The notes beneath the pieces are model-generated. The model searched no databases. It worked only from the letters and a program-made list of their open reading frames with translations, and was not told the origin of the DNA. A program made the translations under genes and the position numbers. From Candidatus Woesearchaeota archaeon (lineage in GTDB: Archaea; Nanobdellota; Nanobdellia; SCGC-AAA011-G17; JACPNG01), in assembly GCA_016185605.1 (NCBI GenBank), contig JACPNG010000010.1:1-40915 (forward strand): DNA of 40,915 nt, read 5' to 3'. This document shows positions 9,852 through 19,305 of the stretch, piece after piece (the stretch's first letter is position 1; the number at the start of each line of letters is the position of its first letter).

Positions 9852-10241
9852 TTAGTATACGAATGAAATTAATCTCCCCCCTAAATTATTCTTTTTGGCA
9901 TCAAGATGAGTCATAATTCCCCTGGATGTTGAAATGATTATTATTCCAAAGTCTTTTGCAGGCAGGAATCTTTTTTCAAATTTCTCAAAATCATTTTTCT
10001 TTATTGAGAATCTAGGCTTTATTGCTCCAACTTTATTTATTCTGCCCAGCATATTAACCTCTACAATCTTTCCTTTTCCATCCTCTATAACATTATAATC
10101 GCCGATGTAATGATTATCTTTCATAATTTCCAGAATATTCTTAAGAACTTTAGACATTGGTTTTACTATGCAAATGTTTTTTCCAGTCTTCTCTGCATTT
10201 TGCAGATTTGACAATGCCGTTGCTAATGTATCGTTTAACAT
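9852..10241 (-). CDS. rps8: Ribosomal protein uS8
   Basis: MLNDTLATALSNLQNAEKTGK...AKDFGIIIISTSRGIMTHLDA. Confidence 0.95.
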   Translation of the reverse strand: MLNDTLATALSNLQNAEKTGKNICIVKPMSKVLKNILEIMKDNHYIGDYNVIEDGKGKIVEVNMLGRINKVGAIKPRFSIKKNDFEKFEKRFLPAKDFGIIIISTSRGIMTHLDAKKNNLGGRLISFVY

Positions 10242-10242
10242 T

Positions 10243-10473
10243 TTAGTGGTATTTTTTGAATCCTAAACTTTTTGCATTTAGCCTAAAACATCTTCTGCAT
10301 AAATCAAGGCCGTATTTACTTATCATTCCCCTTGTTGTTCCGCAAAGTTTACAGTGTTTTATATTTCTGCCGTGCTGCCTTAACTTAGGAGCATTATGCT
10401 TCAGGAATTTTTTAAGTATAGTTGGCTTATTCTTAAGCTGATTCAGCATTTTAGTGTGTGAACTTGTTGTCAT
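10243..10473 (-). CDS. rps14: Ribosomal protein uS14 (zinc type)
   Basis: [24 protein letters not shown]. Confidence 0.93.
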   Translation of the reverse strand: MTTSSHTKMLNQLKNKPTILKKFLKHNAPKLRQHGRNIKHCKLCGTTRGMISKYGLDLCRRCFRLNAKSLGFKKYH

Positions 10474-10985
10474 TATATTACCTCTGTATTAAATTCTTTT
10501 TTAATGAAATTAATTGCCTCTTCTTTTGTTATAAGATGTTTTGGATGAATTTTTCTTTTTTTTATTTTGCGTCTAGTTATCCTAAAGCCTGGCCTTTGCA
10601 GTGTTACTGCAGCTTCTAATCCAATTATTCCTATATCTGGGTCATATTTAACCCCTGGAATCTCAAGATATTCTTTTACTCCAAATGAAAAATTTCCATT
10701 GGTATCAAATTTTCTGGATTCTATCTTATTATTGACTGAAGTTAATAATCTCATAAGCACATCTTTAGCCAGTTGTTTTCTCATAGTTACCCTGCATCCT
10801 ATCTCCAATCCGGGCCTTATCTTCCATCCTGGAATTCTCTTCTTTGTTTTTGTTGCAACTGGCTTCATTCCAGAGATGCTGCTTAATAATTTCATAGCTT
10901 TGTCTAGCTTAGCGCCTGGTTCTCCAGTTCCTATATTTAATGTTACTTTTTCTATTTTTATCTCTCTCATTTTAGCTGATGACAT
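10473..10985 (-). CDS. rpl5: Ribosomal protein uL5
   Basis: [29 protein letters not shown]. Confidence 0.95.
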   Translation of the reverse strand: MSSAKMREIKIEKVTLNIGTGEPGAKLDKAMKLLSSISGMKPVATKTKKRIPGWKIRPGLEIGCRVTMRKQLAKDVLMRLLTSVNNKIESRKFDTNGNFSFGVKEYLEIPGVKYDPDIGIIGLEAAVTLQRPGFRITRRKIKKRKIHPKHLITKEEAINFIKKEFNTEVI

Positions 10986-11655
10986 TTTCGTCTATAACAA
11001 ACGCATATTTTTTTAATGTTTCAAATTTTCCATCTTTGTCTTTGATAACTATCCTGTCATTTTTAGCTTCTTTTTTAATATCCTCAACTTCTCCAATCCT
11101 GCCCTGGTATTTGCCATCCATGATGTAGACTCTGGCTTTTTTTCCCAGTTTAAGATATGATTGTATATTATTCTTGGCAAAATTGTAAATTATAGTGTCT
11201 CCAACCTTATAAGAATCCTTCTCCACAATTACATTTCTGCCGTCGAATAAGTTTAACTGTGTTTTATTTTTCTTTAGTGTTGTCTTGCCTATTATTTTCA
11301 AAGGTTTAAGATTAGAGTTTTCCCCATTAACTTCGTTCACCACAAATTTCTTATTATTATCGACAATTAATCTGTAAGATTTATTTAGTTTCGGAATTTC
11401 TATTAAGTCCATTATTCCAACCGGGAATTTATGATCTTTTCTCGGCACTTTATCAATAATAATCTGTTTAGTATTTATTATCTTCTTAATTTCCCTTGTT
11501 GTTTTTGCATAATTAAGTATCTCTCTTAACAATAAGCTTAAAGTGATTCCTTTGGTTAATGGATGTGGTCCAGGACTAGACTTGGCTGTAAACTTTGTCT
11601 TCTTCCTCTCGACAGGCCATAATTTTGGTGCATTTAATGTTTTAAGATGTGCCAT
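10972..11655 (-). CDS. rps4e: Ribosomal protein eS4
   Basis: HLKTLNAPKLWPVERKKTKFTAKSSPGPHPLTKGITL. Confidence 0.95.
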   Translation of the reverse strand: MAHLKTLNAPKLWPVERKKTKFTAKSSPGPHPLTKGITLSLLLREILNYAKTTREIKKIINTKQIIIDKVPRKDHKFPVGIMDLIEIPKLNKSYRLIVDNNKKFVVNEVNGENSNLKPLKIIGKTTLKKNKTQLNLFDGRNVIVEKDSYKVGDTIIYNFAKNNIQSYLKLGKKARVYIMDGKYQGRIGEVEDIKKEAKNDRIVIKDKDGKFETLKKYAFVIDENVIS

Positions 11656-11656
11656 T

Positions 11657-12022
11657 TTATTTTATTTTTCTTCTCTTGTCTCCTGTGTTTAATTCTATAA
11701 TTTGTAAATTAGAGGGATCTAACGGATAAAATGTCCTTGTTCCGTCCTTTCTTACATTTTCTATTCCTTCAACATAAACTTTTAATTTCTTTAGATCAAC
11801 TTTATTTGCTGTTCCTGATTTCTTTTTGAATTGCCCCCTCAAAATTTTTACTTTATCTCCCTTCCTTATAGGAATATTTCTTATATTATGCCTTTTTCTT
11901 AGGTCTTTTGATATATTTACAGACATTAATTTGTGCCTTATATGCAAAGGGGAATTGTATCTATATTTGCGCTGTTTACTTGGCTTGATGCTTCTATTCC
12001 ATGACTTAATCCAAATTTTCAT
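11657..12022 (-). CDS. rpl24: Ribosomal protein uL24
   Basis: IRKGDKVKILRGQFKKKSGTANKVD; internal ATG (MKIWIKSW) preferred as start. Confidence 0.92.
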   Translation of the reverse strand: MKIWIKSWNRSIKPSKQRKYRYNSPLHIRHKLMSVNISKDLRKRHNIRNIPIRKGDKVKILRGQFKKKSGTANKVDLKKLKVYVEGIENVRKDGTRTFYPLDPSNLQIIELNTGDKRRKIK

Positions 12023-12023
12023 T

Positions 12024-12425
12024 TTATACAACAATGCTCGCTATTTTTCCTAGATTTGGCCATTTTTCAACTGCCTCTTTTGCTATTGGCCCCTTAATCA
12101 TGGTTCCTTTAGGATTTCCTTTATCATCCTTTAAAACAACCAATGCATTATCCTCAAATTTTATCCTTTCTCCATTTTGTCTTCTGTATTCTTTTTTTTG
12201 CCTTACTATTATGCAATAAACAACCTGTTTTCTCATATCCGGCCTGCCTTGCTTGACAGATCCCATTACTAGATCTCCAACACCAGCTACTGGAAATCTG
12301 CGCTTTACTGATTTATATCCCATAACAGTAAATATTCTAACTACTTTAGCTCCTGAATTGTCGCATGTAGGTATAAATGCCCCGACAGGAAGCGCCTTAT
12401 TTACTTTGGATTTTAACGCTTTCAT
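12024..12425 (-). CDS. rpl14: Ribosomal protein uL14
   Basis: ALPVGAFIPTCDNSGAKVVRIFTV. Confidence 0.95.
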   Translation of the reverse strand: MKALKSKVNKALPVGAFIPTCDNSGAKVVRIFTVMGYKSVKRRFPVAGVGDLVMGSVKQGRPDMRKQVVYCIIVRQKKEYRRQNGERIKFEDNALVVLKDDKGNPKGTMIKGPIAKEAVEKWPNLGKIASIVV

Positions 12426-12709
12426 TTGAAAACCTCTAATATTACAAAATTTTTAGTTTTTGATATTGGCCTTGTCTCCATAACTTTTACTTTATCTCCA
12501 ATATTAACATTGATCCAGTCTGGTTTGTGAGCTTTAATTTTGCTTCTCCTTTTCTCGAATCTTTCATACTTATGCAGATAAAGTAATCTGTTCCATTCAA
12601 TTGTTACTGTTTTTTGACTGGACATTTTAGTAACTACTCCTGTAAATGACCTTCCCCTGAATGATAATGGTCTTCCCTTCTTTGTTACAAATTTTTTTTC
12701 TTCTGTCAT
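12422..12709 (-). CDS. rps17: Ribosomal protein uS17
   Basis: GRSFTGVVTKMSSQKTVTIEWNRLLYLHKYERFEKRRSKIKAH. Confidence 0.94.
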   Translation of the reverse strand: MTEEKKFVTKKGRPLSFRGRSFTGVVTKMSSQKTVTIEWNRLLYLHKYERFEKRRSKIKAHKPDWINVNIGDKVKVMETRPISKTKNFVILEVFK

Positions 12710-12975
12710 ATTTTTCTTGTTCTCTTTAATCTGTCTTCTGGCCTATTAGTTATTAATTTGCCGTTGACTTCTATTTTTCTATTATTTGTTTCCATCTTGA
12801 ATTTTACCTGTGATTTTATTATTTTTTTAATTCCGTTTTTTGTGTCTAATGTCAATATATTCTTTGTCTCATCTATTATTTTGCCCCTCAATCCAATCAA
12901 AGATTTATTCTCAGATTCTGTAATTTCTATTGATAATCCAATTAATTCTGATCTGGAAATGTCTTTTACTCCCAT
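12706..12975 (-). CDS. rnp1: RNase P protein component 1 (Rpp29/Pop4-like)
   Basis: ELIGLSIEITESENKSLIGLRGKIIDETKNILTLDT; conserved position before rps17. Confidence 0.85.
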   Translation of the reverse strand: MGVKDISRSELIGLSIEITESENKSLIGLRGKIIDETKNILTLDTKNGIKKIIKSQVKFKMETNNRKIEVNGKLITNRPEDRLKRTRKI

Positions 12976-12976
12976 T

Positions 12977-13285
12977 TTATTCTATTTTTATTGTGGATTC
13001 TGCAAAGCCCATCTTTACAAGTTCTTCCTTGGCTTTTTTCACATGGTTTCCTTGCAATTCTATTGTGTCTTCTTTTGTTGTTCCGCCGCATGCAAGTCTG
13101 GACTTTAATTTTTTTGCTATGTCTTTTATGTTTACATCCTTTTTGTTTAAACCTTCTATCAAAGTTGTCAGCTTTCCAAACTTCCTATTCACTGTTCTTA
13201 TTGTTATTCTTTGTTCTTCTTTAACTAATTCTTCCCAAACACCAAGTTCTTTTGGAAGTCCTGTTATTGGATCTATGTCACTCAT
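12977..13285 (-). CDS. SUI1 family translation factor aIF1
   Basis: ITIRTVNRKFGKLTTLIEGLN...LKSRLACGGTTKEDTIELQGNH. Confidence 0.93.
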   Translation of the reverse strand: MSDIDPITGLPKELGVWEELVKEEQRITIRTVNRKFGKLTTLIEGLNKKDVNIKDIAKKLKSRLACGGTTKEDTIELQGNHVKKAKEELVKMGFAESTIKIE

Positions 13286-13500
13286 GCCTTTTGCTTCGCC
13301 CCCTCAAGATTTTCATTAAACTTTGTTAATAATCTTGCTATTGTTCTCTTCAATTCTTTGACTCTGCCTGGATTTTCAATACTTGTTCCAGTAGACTTTT
13401 TAGTGTTAATTCTCATTAACTCATTTCTTAAGTCGTTTAATTTCTGATTAATCTGACTTTTGCTCATCTGTTTTAGTTCTTTTTTTCTTATTATTGCCAT
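13282..13500 (-). CDS. rpl29: Ribosomal protein uL29
   Basis: MAIIRKKELKQMSKSQINQKLNDLRNELMRI; internal ATG chosen over ORF-track start at 13569. Confidence 0.88.
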   Translation of the reverse strand: MAIIRKKELKQMSKSQINQKLNDLRNELMRINTKKSTGTSIENPGRVKELKRTIARLLTKFNENLEGAKQKA

Positions 13501-14215
13501 TTTTCTCTTCTGTTTTCTTTTCTTGTTTTTTTCTTGGTTTTGTTTTTTCTTTAGCCTCTTTTTTAACATCTTCGATTATTTCTTGTTTTTCCTCTATTTT
13601 TTCAATCTTAATTTCTGGTTTTTTAATAATAATCTTATCTGGCAGTTTAATGTCTGGCGGCATTATGCTGACTTTAACGCCAACTGTTGCCCTTCTCAGA
13701 TTTGCAACTGCCTGCGCTTTTAGTACTTTGGAATCTGCAACATCTCCTGACTTTTTCAGATAGCCTGCTGAGAATCTCCAGGATTTTGCCCTGGCTCCGG
13801 GAACTCCAGCCCCGCCAATTATAATTTCTGCGCCAATGGCTCCTGATTTCATTATATTTGATAACGAATCATATCCTATAAACTTAAATCTTTTTGGACC
13901 AAATTTTTCTAAGGTATATGTTATCTTGTCAGCTACTGAATAAGGATCTAAATTAGGATTGTCTATTTCACCAACCTCTATCTGCGGATTCTCCATTTTA
14001 AATTTGGTTCTAAGTATATTCGTTAGTCTGTTTATATTTTCTCCTTTTCTGCCAACAATCAATCCTGGTCTTGAGGTATATACTATAATTCTCTCCCCTA
14101 CTGGAGTTCTTTTTATTTCTATTTTGCTGCATCCCATTCTAGTTAATTGCGATGTTATATATGACTTAACCTGTAATTCTCTTATCTTTTGGTTTGTGAA
14201 TTTTCTTTCTATCAT
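13448..14215 (-). CDS. rps3: Ribosomal protein uS3 with charged C-terminal extension
   Basis: RTPVGERIIVYTSRPGLIVGRKGENI (KH domain). Confidence 0.94.
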   Translation of the reverse strand: MIERKFTNQKIRELQVKSYITSQLTRMGCSKIEIKRTPVGERIIVYTSRPGLIVGRKGENINRLTNILRTKFKMENPQIEVGEIDNPNLDPYSVADKITYTLEKFGPKRFKFIGYDSLSNIMKSGAIGAEIIIGGAGVPGARAKSWRFSAGYLKKSGDVADSKVLKAQAVANLRRATVGVKVSIMPPDIKLPDKIIIKKPEIKIEKIEEKQEIIEDVKKEAKEKTKPRKKQEKKTEEKNGNNKKKRTKTDEQKSD

Positions 14216-14616
14216 TTTTCCTCTAGTATTACTTCTATATGCGTCCTTTTCATCTTTCTTCTAATCTTTCTTCCGCTATGAAATGGCCTCGATGCTTTAT
14301 TGGCAATTACATTTTTCACAACTAAGTTATTAGCATTGAGTCCTTTGTTTATTGCATTATGCTCTGCTGAGTTTAATAAATCCAATATATTGGTGCATGA
14401 TTTTATTGGATATCTTCCTGCAGCTATATTTCCCCTCTTATGGCCCCTGTCTGTGTTAAATCTTCTAAATGGTATTGCCATCTCTTTTTCAATTACTTTT
14501 TGCAGGATATATTTTGATCTTTTAAGGGATTTTCCTCTAATATGATTGCATACCTCTACGCTATTCTTTGTTGAGATTGGTAAGTCTCTTCCTATTGCTC
14601 TTGCTATTTTTTCCAT
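14212..14616 (-). CDS. rpl22: Ribosomal protein uL22
   Basis: VCNHIRGKSLKRSKYILQKVIEKEMAIPFRRFN. Confidence 0.93.
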   Translation of the reverse strand: MEKIARAIGRDLPISTKNSVEVCNHIRGKSLKRSKYILQKVIEKEMAIPFRRFNTDRGHKRGNIAAGRYPIKSCTNILDLLNSAEHNAINKGLNANNLVVKNVIANKASRPFHSGRKIRRKMKRTHIEVILEEK

Positions 14617-14618
14617 TT

Positions 14619-15014
14619 TTATTTAACTGATACTGCTGCACTTGATCTTGTTGCTCCAATTCCAGGAGCAGAATGCGCAACTTGTTTTCTTGTTAATGCA
14701 AATTCTCCAAGATAATGGCCTATCATCCTTTCAATTATTAATACTGGAACAAATTCTTTTCCTCTATGGACTTGGATTGTTAACCCAACCATCTCAGGCA
14801 TAACTATCATATCCCTGCAGTGTGTTTTTATTGGTTTATTTTTCTTGGTTTCCTTGTATTTTTTTACTTTAATCATGAATATCTTTTGCTCATCTGTAAG
14901 CCCTCTCTTTAATGACCTTCTCTGGCGAGCTGGAAGTAGTTTTATCAAATCTTTAAGCTCCATTTTCTGTAACTCTTCTAAAGTTCTTCCTCTGTAACTA
15001 AATTTTGTTGCCAT
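14619..15014 (-). CDS. rps19: Ribosomal protein uS19
   Basis: [47 protein letters not shown]; start set to MATKFSYRG. Confidence 0.93.
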   Translation of the reverse strand: MATKFSYRGRTLEELQKMELKDLIKLLPARQRRSLKRGLTDEQKIFMIKVKKYKETKKNKPIKTHCRDMIVMPEMVGLTIQVHRGKEFVPVLIIERMIGHYLGEFALTRKQVAHSAPGIGATRSSAAVSVK

Positions 15015-15015
15015 C

Positions 15016-15732
15016 TTAACTCTTCTTTCCGCCCCTTCCTGTTTTTCTAGCATGCAATAATCCAATGTTTCTTCCAGGAGGGGCATTTCTAGGTGGAATC
15101 TTGGATTTACCAACATGTCTTCCTCTTCCAGATCCAAATGGATGATCATAAGCATTCATTGCAACTCCAGATGTTCTAGGATATAACTTGCTTTTGGCGT
15201 GCATTGCATGCCATCTTCTGCCAGCCTTAACAAACGGCTTGTCTCTTTTTCCTCCTCCAGCAGCTATGCCAATTGTGGCTCTGCATTCTGGATTAAGTGA
15301 TTTTTCTTTCTTTGATGGAAATTTAATTACAACTTCGTTAGGAGATTTTGAAACTACCCTGGCAAATGAGCCTGCACTTCTGCAAAAAGATGGCTTTCCA
15401 ACCCTTGATTCTATATTATATATTAAAGTTCCTTCTGGAATATTCTTTAAAGGCAATGTATTGCCTGTATTTATCTCAACATTATCTCCGATTGATATTT
15501 TATCCTTGATTCTAATATTTGCTGGAGCCGGGATTAATACTTGCTGTCCATTTTCATAAATAACTTTTGCTAATGGGGCTGTATGGCCTGGGCATTTTAT
15601 TACATCAAATATTTCTCCTTTAAGAGTTTCTTTATTAACTAGATTTGTTATTTTGCCCTTATAGCGATGGCTATGCGATTTATATGCAAAAGTTCCTTTT
15701 CCACGCCTTTGTGTTATTAATCTCTTTCCCAT
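15016..15732 (-). CDS. rpl2: Ribosomal protein uL2
   Basis: [26 protein letters not shown]...[22 protein letters not shown]. Confidence 0.96.
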   Translation of the reverse strand: MGKRLITQRRGKGTFAYKSHSHRYKGKITNLVNKETLKGEIFDVIKCPGHTAPLAKVIYENGQQVLIPAPANIRIKDKISIGDNVEINTGNTLPLKNIPEGTLIYNIESRVGKPSFCRSAGSFARVVSKSPNEVVIKFPSKKEKSLNPECRATIGIAAGGGKRDKPFVKAGRRWHAMHAKSKLYPRTSGVAMNAYDHPFGSGRGRHVGKSKIPPRNAPPGRNIGLLHARKTGRGGKKS

Positions 15733-15733
15733 T

Positions 15734-15994
15734 TTATATCAACCCCAGCTGAGTAGCTATGTCCATTGCCGGAGTCTCTTTTGATAATGTCAGATATGCT
15801 TTTTTATTTCCATCTGGCAGGATTGTCGTGTTAATTTTATTTATTTTAATATTAAACATTGACTCAACTGCCTCTTTAATCTCATGTTTTTTTGCTTTTC
15901 TATTCACTATGAATATTAATTTATTCTCTGATTCCATTAGCCTAACTGATTTTTCAGTCGCTAACGGGTATTTTATTATTTCATTCGCTTCCAT
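15734..15994 (-). CDS. rpl23: Ribosomal protein uL23
   Basis: IIKYPLATEKSVRLMESENKLIFIVNRKAKKHEIKEAVESMF. Confidence 0.95.
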   Translation of the reverse strand: MEANEIIKYPLATEKSVRLMESENKLIFIVNRKAKKHEIKEAVESMFNIKINKINTTILPDGNKKAYLTLSKETPAMDIATQLGLI

Positions 15995-15995
15995 T

Positions 15996-16799
15996 TTATA
16001 AAAATAAACTCTCCTTTGATAATCTTTCTATTGAATTTTGCGTCCATATAACTAATCTTCCGGCATTAGTTCCTGGAGCCAATAATTCTGCATTAAGATT
16101 TTTAATATTAATTATATCTACTCCCTGAAGATTAGACGCTGCTTTTTCTAATTTGCATTTATTAGACAAGACTATTAAAGGGCCTTTTTTAGTTCTGTAT
16201 TTTCTTCCTCTATTCTTACCTTTGCCAGGCCTTACTTTCTTTGTATTTATTCTGTCTAACTCAAGATTAAGCCCTATATTCTTCATTACCAATAATATAT
16301 CTTTGGTCTTTGACAAATCCTCAAATTTGTTTTCTATTATTATTGGGACATTATCAAATAGATGGCCTCTGTTTTTTATTAAATCTTTATTTATTGTGGA
16401 TGATATTGCTGATCTTATTGCTTTTTTTCTTTCATTTAGATTAATTTTTTTATCCCATATTTTTTCAGCTTTTGGCGGATGCGCTCTTCTACCGCCTACA
16501 GTTCCTGGTGCTTCTGCTCCCACCCAGCCAAACTGGATTCCCCTGTGCCACATTGTCTTTCTTGGAACCCTTGATATTCCTTTTCCATAAGCTGTTTTGT
16601 AATCTCTTCTTCTCCTTGATAATTTAGCAGCATAATTTTTTCCAGCCCTTACATCTGCCCCATAAGATTGCCTATTTCTTGACTGAATGGCTAATACTGC
16701 TTTTTTTATTAAATCTGGCCTGTATTCTTCATAAAACTGAACAGGCAGATCAATGCTTCCTGATTTCTTTCCTTCTAAATTAAGTATATCTGCTTTCAT
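15996..16799 (-). CDS. rpl4: Ribosomal protein uL4
   Basis: QSYGADVRAGKNYAAKLSRRRRDYKTAYGKGISRVPRK. Confidence 0.95.
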   Translation of the reverse strand: MKADILNLEGKKSGSIDLPVQFYEEYRPDLIKKAVLAIQSRNRQSYGADVRAGKNYAAKLSRRRRDYKTAYGKGISRVPRKTMWHRGIQFGWVGAEAPGTVGGRRAHPPKAEKIWDKKINLNERKKAIRSAISSTINKDLIKNRGHLFDNVPIIIENKFEDLSKTKDILLVMKNIGLNLELDRINTKKVRPGKGKNRGRKYRTKKGPLIVLSNKCKLEKAASNLQGVDIINIKNLNAELLAPGTNAGRLVIWTQNSIERLSKESLFL

Positions 16800-17749
16800 T
16801 GTTTAGACTCCAGACTTATGTAATTTATCTCTGGCTGCTGGAAACTCTTTTTTTGCCTTAATGGATCTGTCAGCAAGATTAATCTTTTCCTGCTTCCAGG
16901 AATAGAACCTTTTAATAAAATATAATTATTTTTTACTGTTCCATACTGCAAAAATCCGCCATTTGGATTTATCTCTTCTATTTTATTGCTTATTTTTATC
17001 AGCCATTTATTATAGTCCATTCTTATATGATATCCCATCTTTCCAGGCATTGGTACTCTGTAAGACACTCTTTTTGGTGTCCAGCCTCCAAGACTTCCAA
17101 CTCCTCTTTTAACTTTTTCAGATTTATGCTGTCTTACAGCTACGCCAAATCTCTTAACTGTTCCCTGAAAACCCTTTCCTTTTGTTACTCCGTGAACATC
17201 CAGGAATTGGCCCTCTTTAAAAACATCATTTATGTTTATTTCTTTATCCAGTATATTCTTTGCAAATTCTAATTTTTTGTCCTTTGCTCCTGTAATTGGC
17301 AGCTCAAATATTTCTGGTTTCTTTTTTCCTATGCTTGTCAACTTTGGCTGGGTATATACTACTAATTTTATATCATCATAATCTTTTGGCTCATTGGATT
17401 TTTTAGAAAGTTTTGCTTTTCTGTTTAATTCCTTGTCAAAATTCTTGCTGTATAATTCAGAGATTAATTTTATGCCATAAGGCGTATTCTTATAAAATCT
17501 TACAGATAAAGGTTTTAACGGGGGGCATTCAACTACAGTTACTGGCTGGGAGATAAGCTCTCCTTTGGTTGTAGAATTTGAATTGTCTTTTACAATTAGA
17601 TGGGTCATTCCAACCTTATAGCCTGCAAAGCCGATTAATTTTACACTGTCTGAATCTTTCCATGAACCAACAGATGCATAGCTACGTTTGGCCCTACTCC
17701 TCGGCCAAAATTGTAAACTTCCTCTTCTGGGCGACCTTATGTTTGGCAT
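16796..17749 (-). CDS. rpl3: Ribosomal protein uL3
   Basis: RRGSLQFWPRSRAKRSYASVGSWKD; GVTKGKGFQGTVKRFGV. Confidence 0.96.
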   Translation of the reverse strand: MPNIRSPRRGSLQFWPRSRAKRSYASVGSWKDSDSVKLIGFAGYKVGMTHLIVKDNSNSTTKGELISQPVTVVECPPLKPLSVRFYKNTPYGIKLISELYSKNFDKELNRKAKLSKKSNEPKDYDDIKLVVYTQPKLTSIGKKKPEIFELPITGAKDKKLEFAKNILDKEININDVFKEGQFLDVHGVTKGKGFQGTVKRFGVAVRQHKSEKVKRGVGSLGGWTPKRVSYRVPMPGKMGYHIRMDYNKWLIKISNKIEEINPNGGFLQYGTVKNNYILLKGSIPGSRKRLILLTDPLRQKKSFQQPEINYISLESKQ

Positions 17750-17890
17750 TTTAACTAACTAATAGAATCAGCGGCTGTTTATTCATTGTTATACATCTTA
17801 TTTCAGTAGGGGTATGATTTATCCTAAACATCTATTTATAAATTTATTGTTTTATCGAAGAATAGCTGTTATAATACATTCTTATAGAAA

Positions 17891-17898
17891 GTTTTAAA
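17891..17898 (+). promoter_or_regulatory. Putative TATA box upstream of histone gene
   Basis: TTTTAAAA about 30 nt upstream of the preferred histone ATG. Confidence 0.4.
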
Positions 17899-17929
17899 AG
17901 ATTCATTTATGACTTATAATATTAACAAA

Positions 17930-18139
17930 ATGTCAAAAAAAATACTGCCTCTGGCTGCAATGGAGAATCTATTAAAGCAAAAAGCTAATGCTTCCAGGGT
18001 AAGTAATGATGCTAAAGAAGCATTAAGGGATGCTTTAGAGGACTATGCTGAACAATTAGGATTAAAAGCTGTTAAGTTTGCAAATCATTCTGGAAGAAAA
18101 ACAATCAAATCATCTGATATAAAATTAGCTGTAAAATAG
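17930..18139 (+). CDS. Archaeal histone (HMf-like)
   Basis: LPLAAMENLLKQKANASRVSNDAKEALRDALEDYAEQLGLKAVKFANHSGRKTIKSSDIKLAVK; start set to second ATG because of TATA spacing. Confidence 0.93.
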   Translation: MSKKILPLAAMENLLKQKANASRVSNDAKEALRDALEDYAEQLGLKAVKFANHSGRKTIKSSDIKLAVK

Positions 18140-18562
18140 CTATTTCATCTTCGCTACTTTAATCTCTTTGTCGCATTTTCCGCATTTAAATATTAAAGCT
18201 TCTTTATAGACTTCTTTTTGTTTATCTTCATCAAGAATTTTTGTTCTTTTCCTTCTAAATGGAGTTACTAATTCTCCATTGTTTTTGCAGTAAGGACAGG
18301 TATATTGTATATTAGCATCTAATTTTTCTGCATATTTTTCGATGTCTTCTGTATGACCACATTCAGAACAGATATATTCTTTGGCTCTTGTCTTGAATCT
18401 GTTTGTTTTAGGATCTTTTGGCTTGGCCATTAGTGCTTTGCCGCATTGCGGGCATTTTTCCCTGAGAACCCATAATCTAACCCTGCCTTCCCCAATAGTT
18501 CTAATTGTATGATACACACATTCATCCATTGATGCTGGTTCTCTTATTTTTGGATTATTCAT
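18140..18562 (-). CDS. Hypothetical protein with four zinc-knuckle CxxC motifs
   Basis: CPQC, CSEC, CPYC, CGKC in 140 aa; overlaps start region of YbaK-like gene. Confidence 0.75.
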   Translation of the reverse strand: MNNPKIREPASMDECVYHTIRTIGEGRVRLWVLREKCPQCGKALMAKPKDPKTNRFKTRAKEYICSECGHTEDIEKYAEKLDANIQYTCPYCKNNGELVTPFRRKRTKILDEDKQKEVYKEALIFKCGKCDKEIKVAKMK

Positions 18563-19004
18563 TTTTTGTTATATCTGCTATCTTATAATTAATAACTTTT
18601 TCTAAATCCTTTGGATTTAATATAAGTTCATAATATAAATCTCCAGAGCCAAAATGCAGTTCATCTTTTTCAAATATTCTTTTGTCTATAATTATTGGCA
18701 TGTTAATTAGTAATGGGCATACCTCTCCAATTTTTAATCCAGTAGATTTTTTCACGCTTTCATGAGAGGCAACATCCACTTTTTTTCCTATTAAATCTTT
18801 TACTTTCTTTGTATCTATTCTGTCTTCCCCTTTTAAACAAACAGCAATATAATCGCCTTTTCTTGTCTTCAGAATTATTGTCTTGCAGACATTCTCTTTT
18901 TTTATTCCTTTATCTTCTAAATCATCTGATCTTATGATTTTTCTATTATGCTTAATAATCTTATATTTTATATTATTCTTCTTTAGAATTTTCTCTACTT
19001 TCAT
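18555..19004 (-). CDS. YbaK/ProX-type aminoacyl-tRNA deacylase domain protein
   Basis: VCKTIILKTRKGDYIAVCLKGEDRIDTKKVKDLIGKKVDVASHESVKKSTGLKIGEVCPL. Confidence 0.85.
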   Translation of the reverse strand: MKVEKILKKNNIKYKIIKHNRKIIRSDDLEDKGIKKENVCKTIILKTRKGDYIAVCLKGEDRIDTKKVKDLIGKKVDVASHESVKKSTGLKIGEVCPLLINMPIIIDKRIFEKDELHFGSGDLYYELILNPKDLEKVINYKIADITKNE

Positions 19005-19057
19005 TTATGGATTTTATAGGTTAATATTTATAAATATTCATAAAAACTTAAGATTAT

Positions 19058-19146
19058 AGCCCCATAGTCTAGCGGTCAAACTCTTTGAGGACTAAGGACG
19101 ACAGGCTCTGGACCTGTAAACCCTGGTTCGAATCCAGGTGGGGCTA
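19058..19146 (+). tRNA. tRNA-Gln (CUG), interrupted in the D-loop
   Basis: Acceptor AGCCCCA/TGGGGCT, anticodon stem ACAGG/CCTGT with loop CTCTGGA, T-arm CCTGG-TTCGAAT-CCAGG; D-arm GTCT/GGAC closes only after removing 16 nt. Confidence 0.9.
19080..19095 (+). other. Putative 16-nt BHB intron in tRNA-Gln D-loop (about 21/22)
   Basis: Exon ..GGTCAA | ACTCTTTGAGGACTAA | GGACG..; central helix GGTC/GACT, bulges AAA and AAG, inner CTC-TTT-GAG hairpin; outer helix weak. Confidence 0.7.
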
Positions 19147-19187
19147 TTCATAAGTTTTATAAAATATACAAAAAGAATTCTGAATAT

Positions 19188-19299
19188 GCTCCTGTAGTCT
19201 AGCCCGGTCAAGGACGTCGCCCTCTCGAGTAAACTTTAGAAAAAGTTTAATCAAAAACGAAGAAAGGCGAAGACCCGAGTTCGAATCTCGGCGGGAGCA
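19188..19299 (+). tRNA. tRNA-Glu (CUC) with anticodon-loop intron
   Basis: Acceptor GCTCCTG/CGGGAGC, D-stem GTCT/GGAC, anticodon stem TCGCC/GGCGA, anticodon CTC, T-arm CCGAG-TTCGAAT-CTCGG. Confidence 0.93.
19228..19264 (+). other. Putative 37-nt intron at 37/38 of tRNA-Glu
   Basis: Contains hairpin TAAACTT-TAGAAA-AAGTTTA; central CTCT/GAAG pairing has one C-A mismatch. Confidence 0.85.
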
Positions 19300-19305
19300 T
19301 TTAAT

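Noticed and set aside
17750-17908. Possible structured ncRNA between rpl3 and the histone gene
   Set aside because: Only AT-rich promoter-like sequence for divergent genes; no convincing helices by eye
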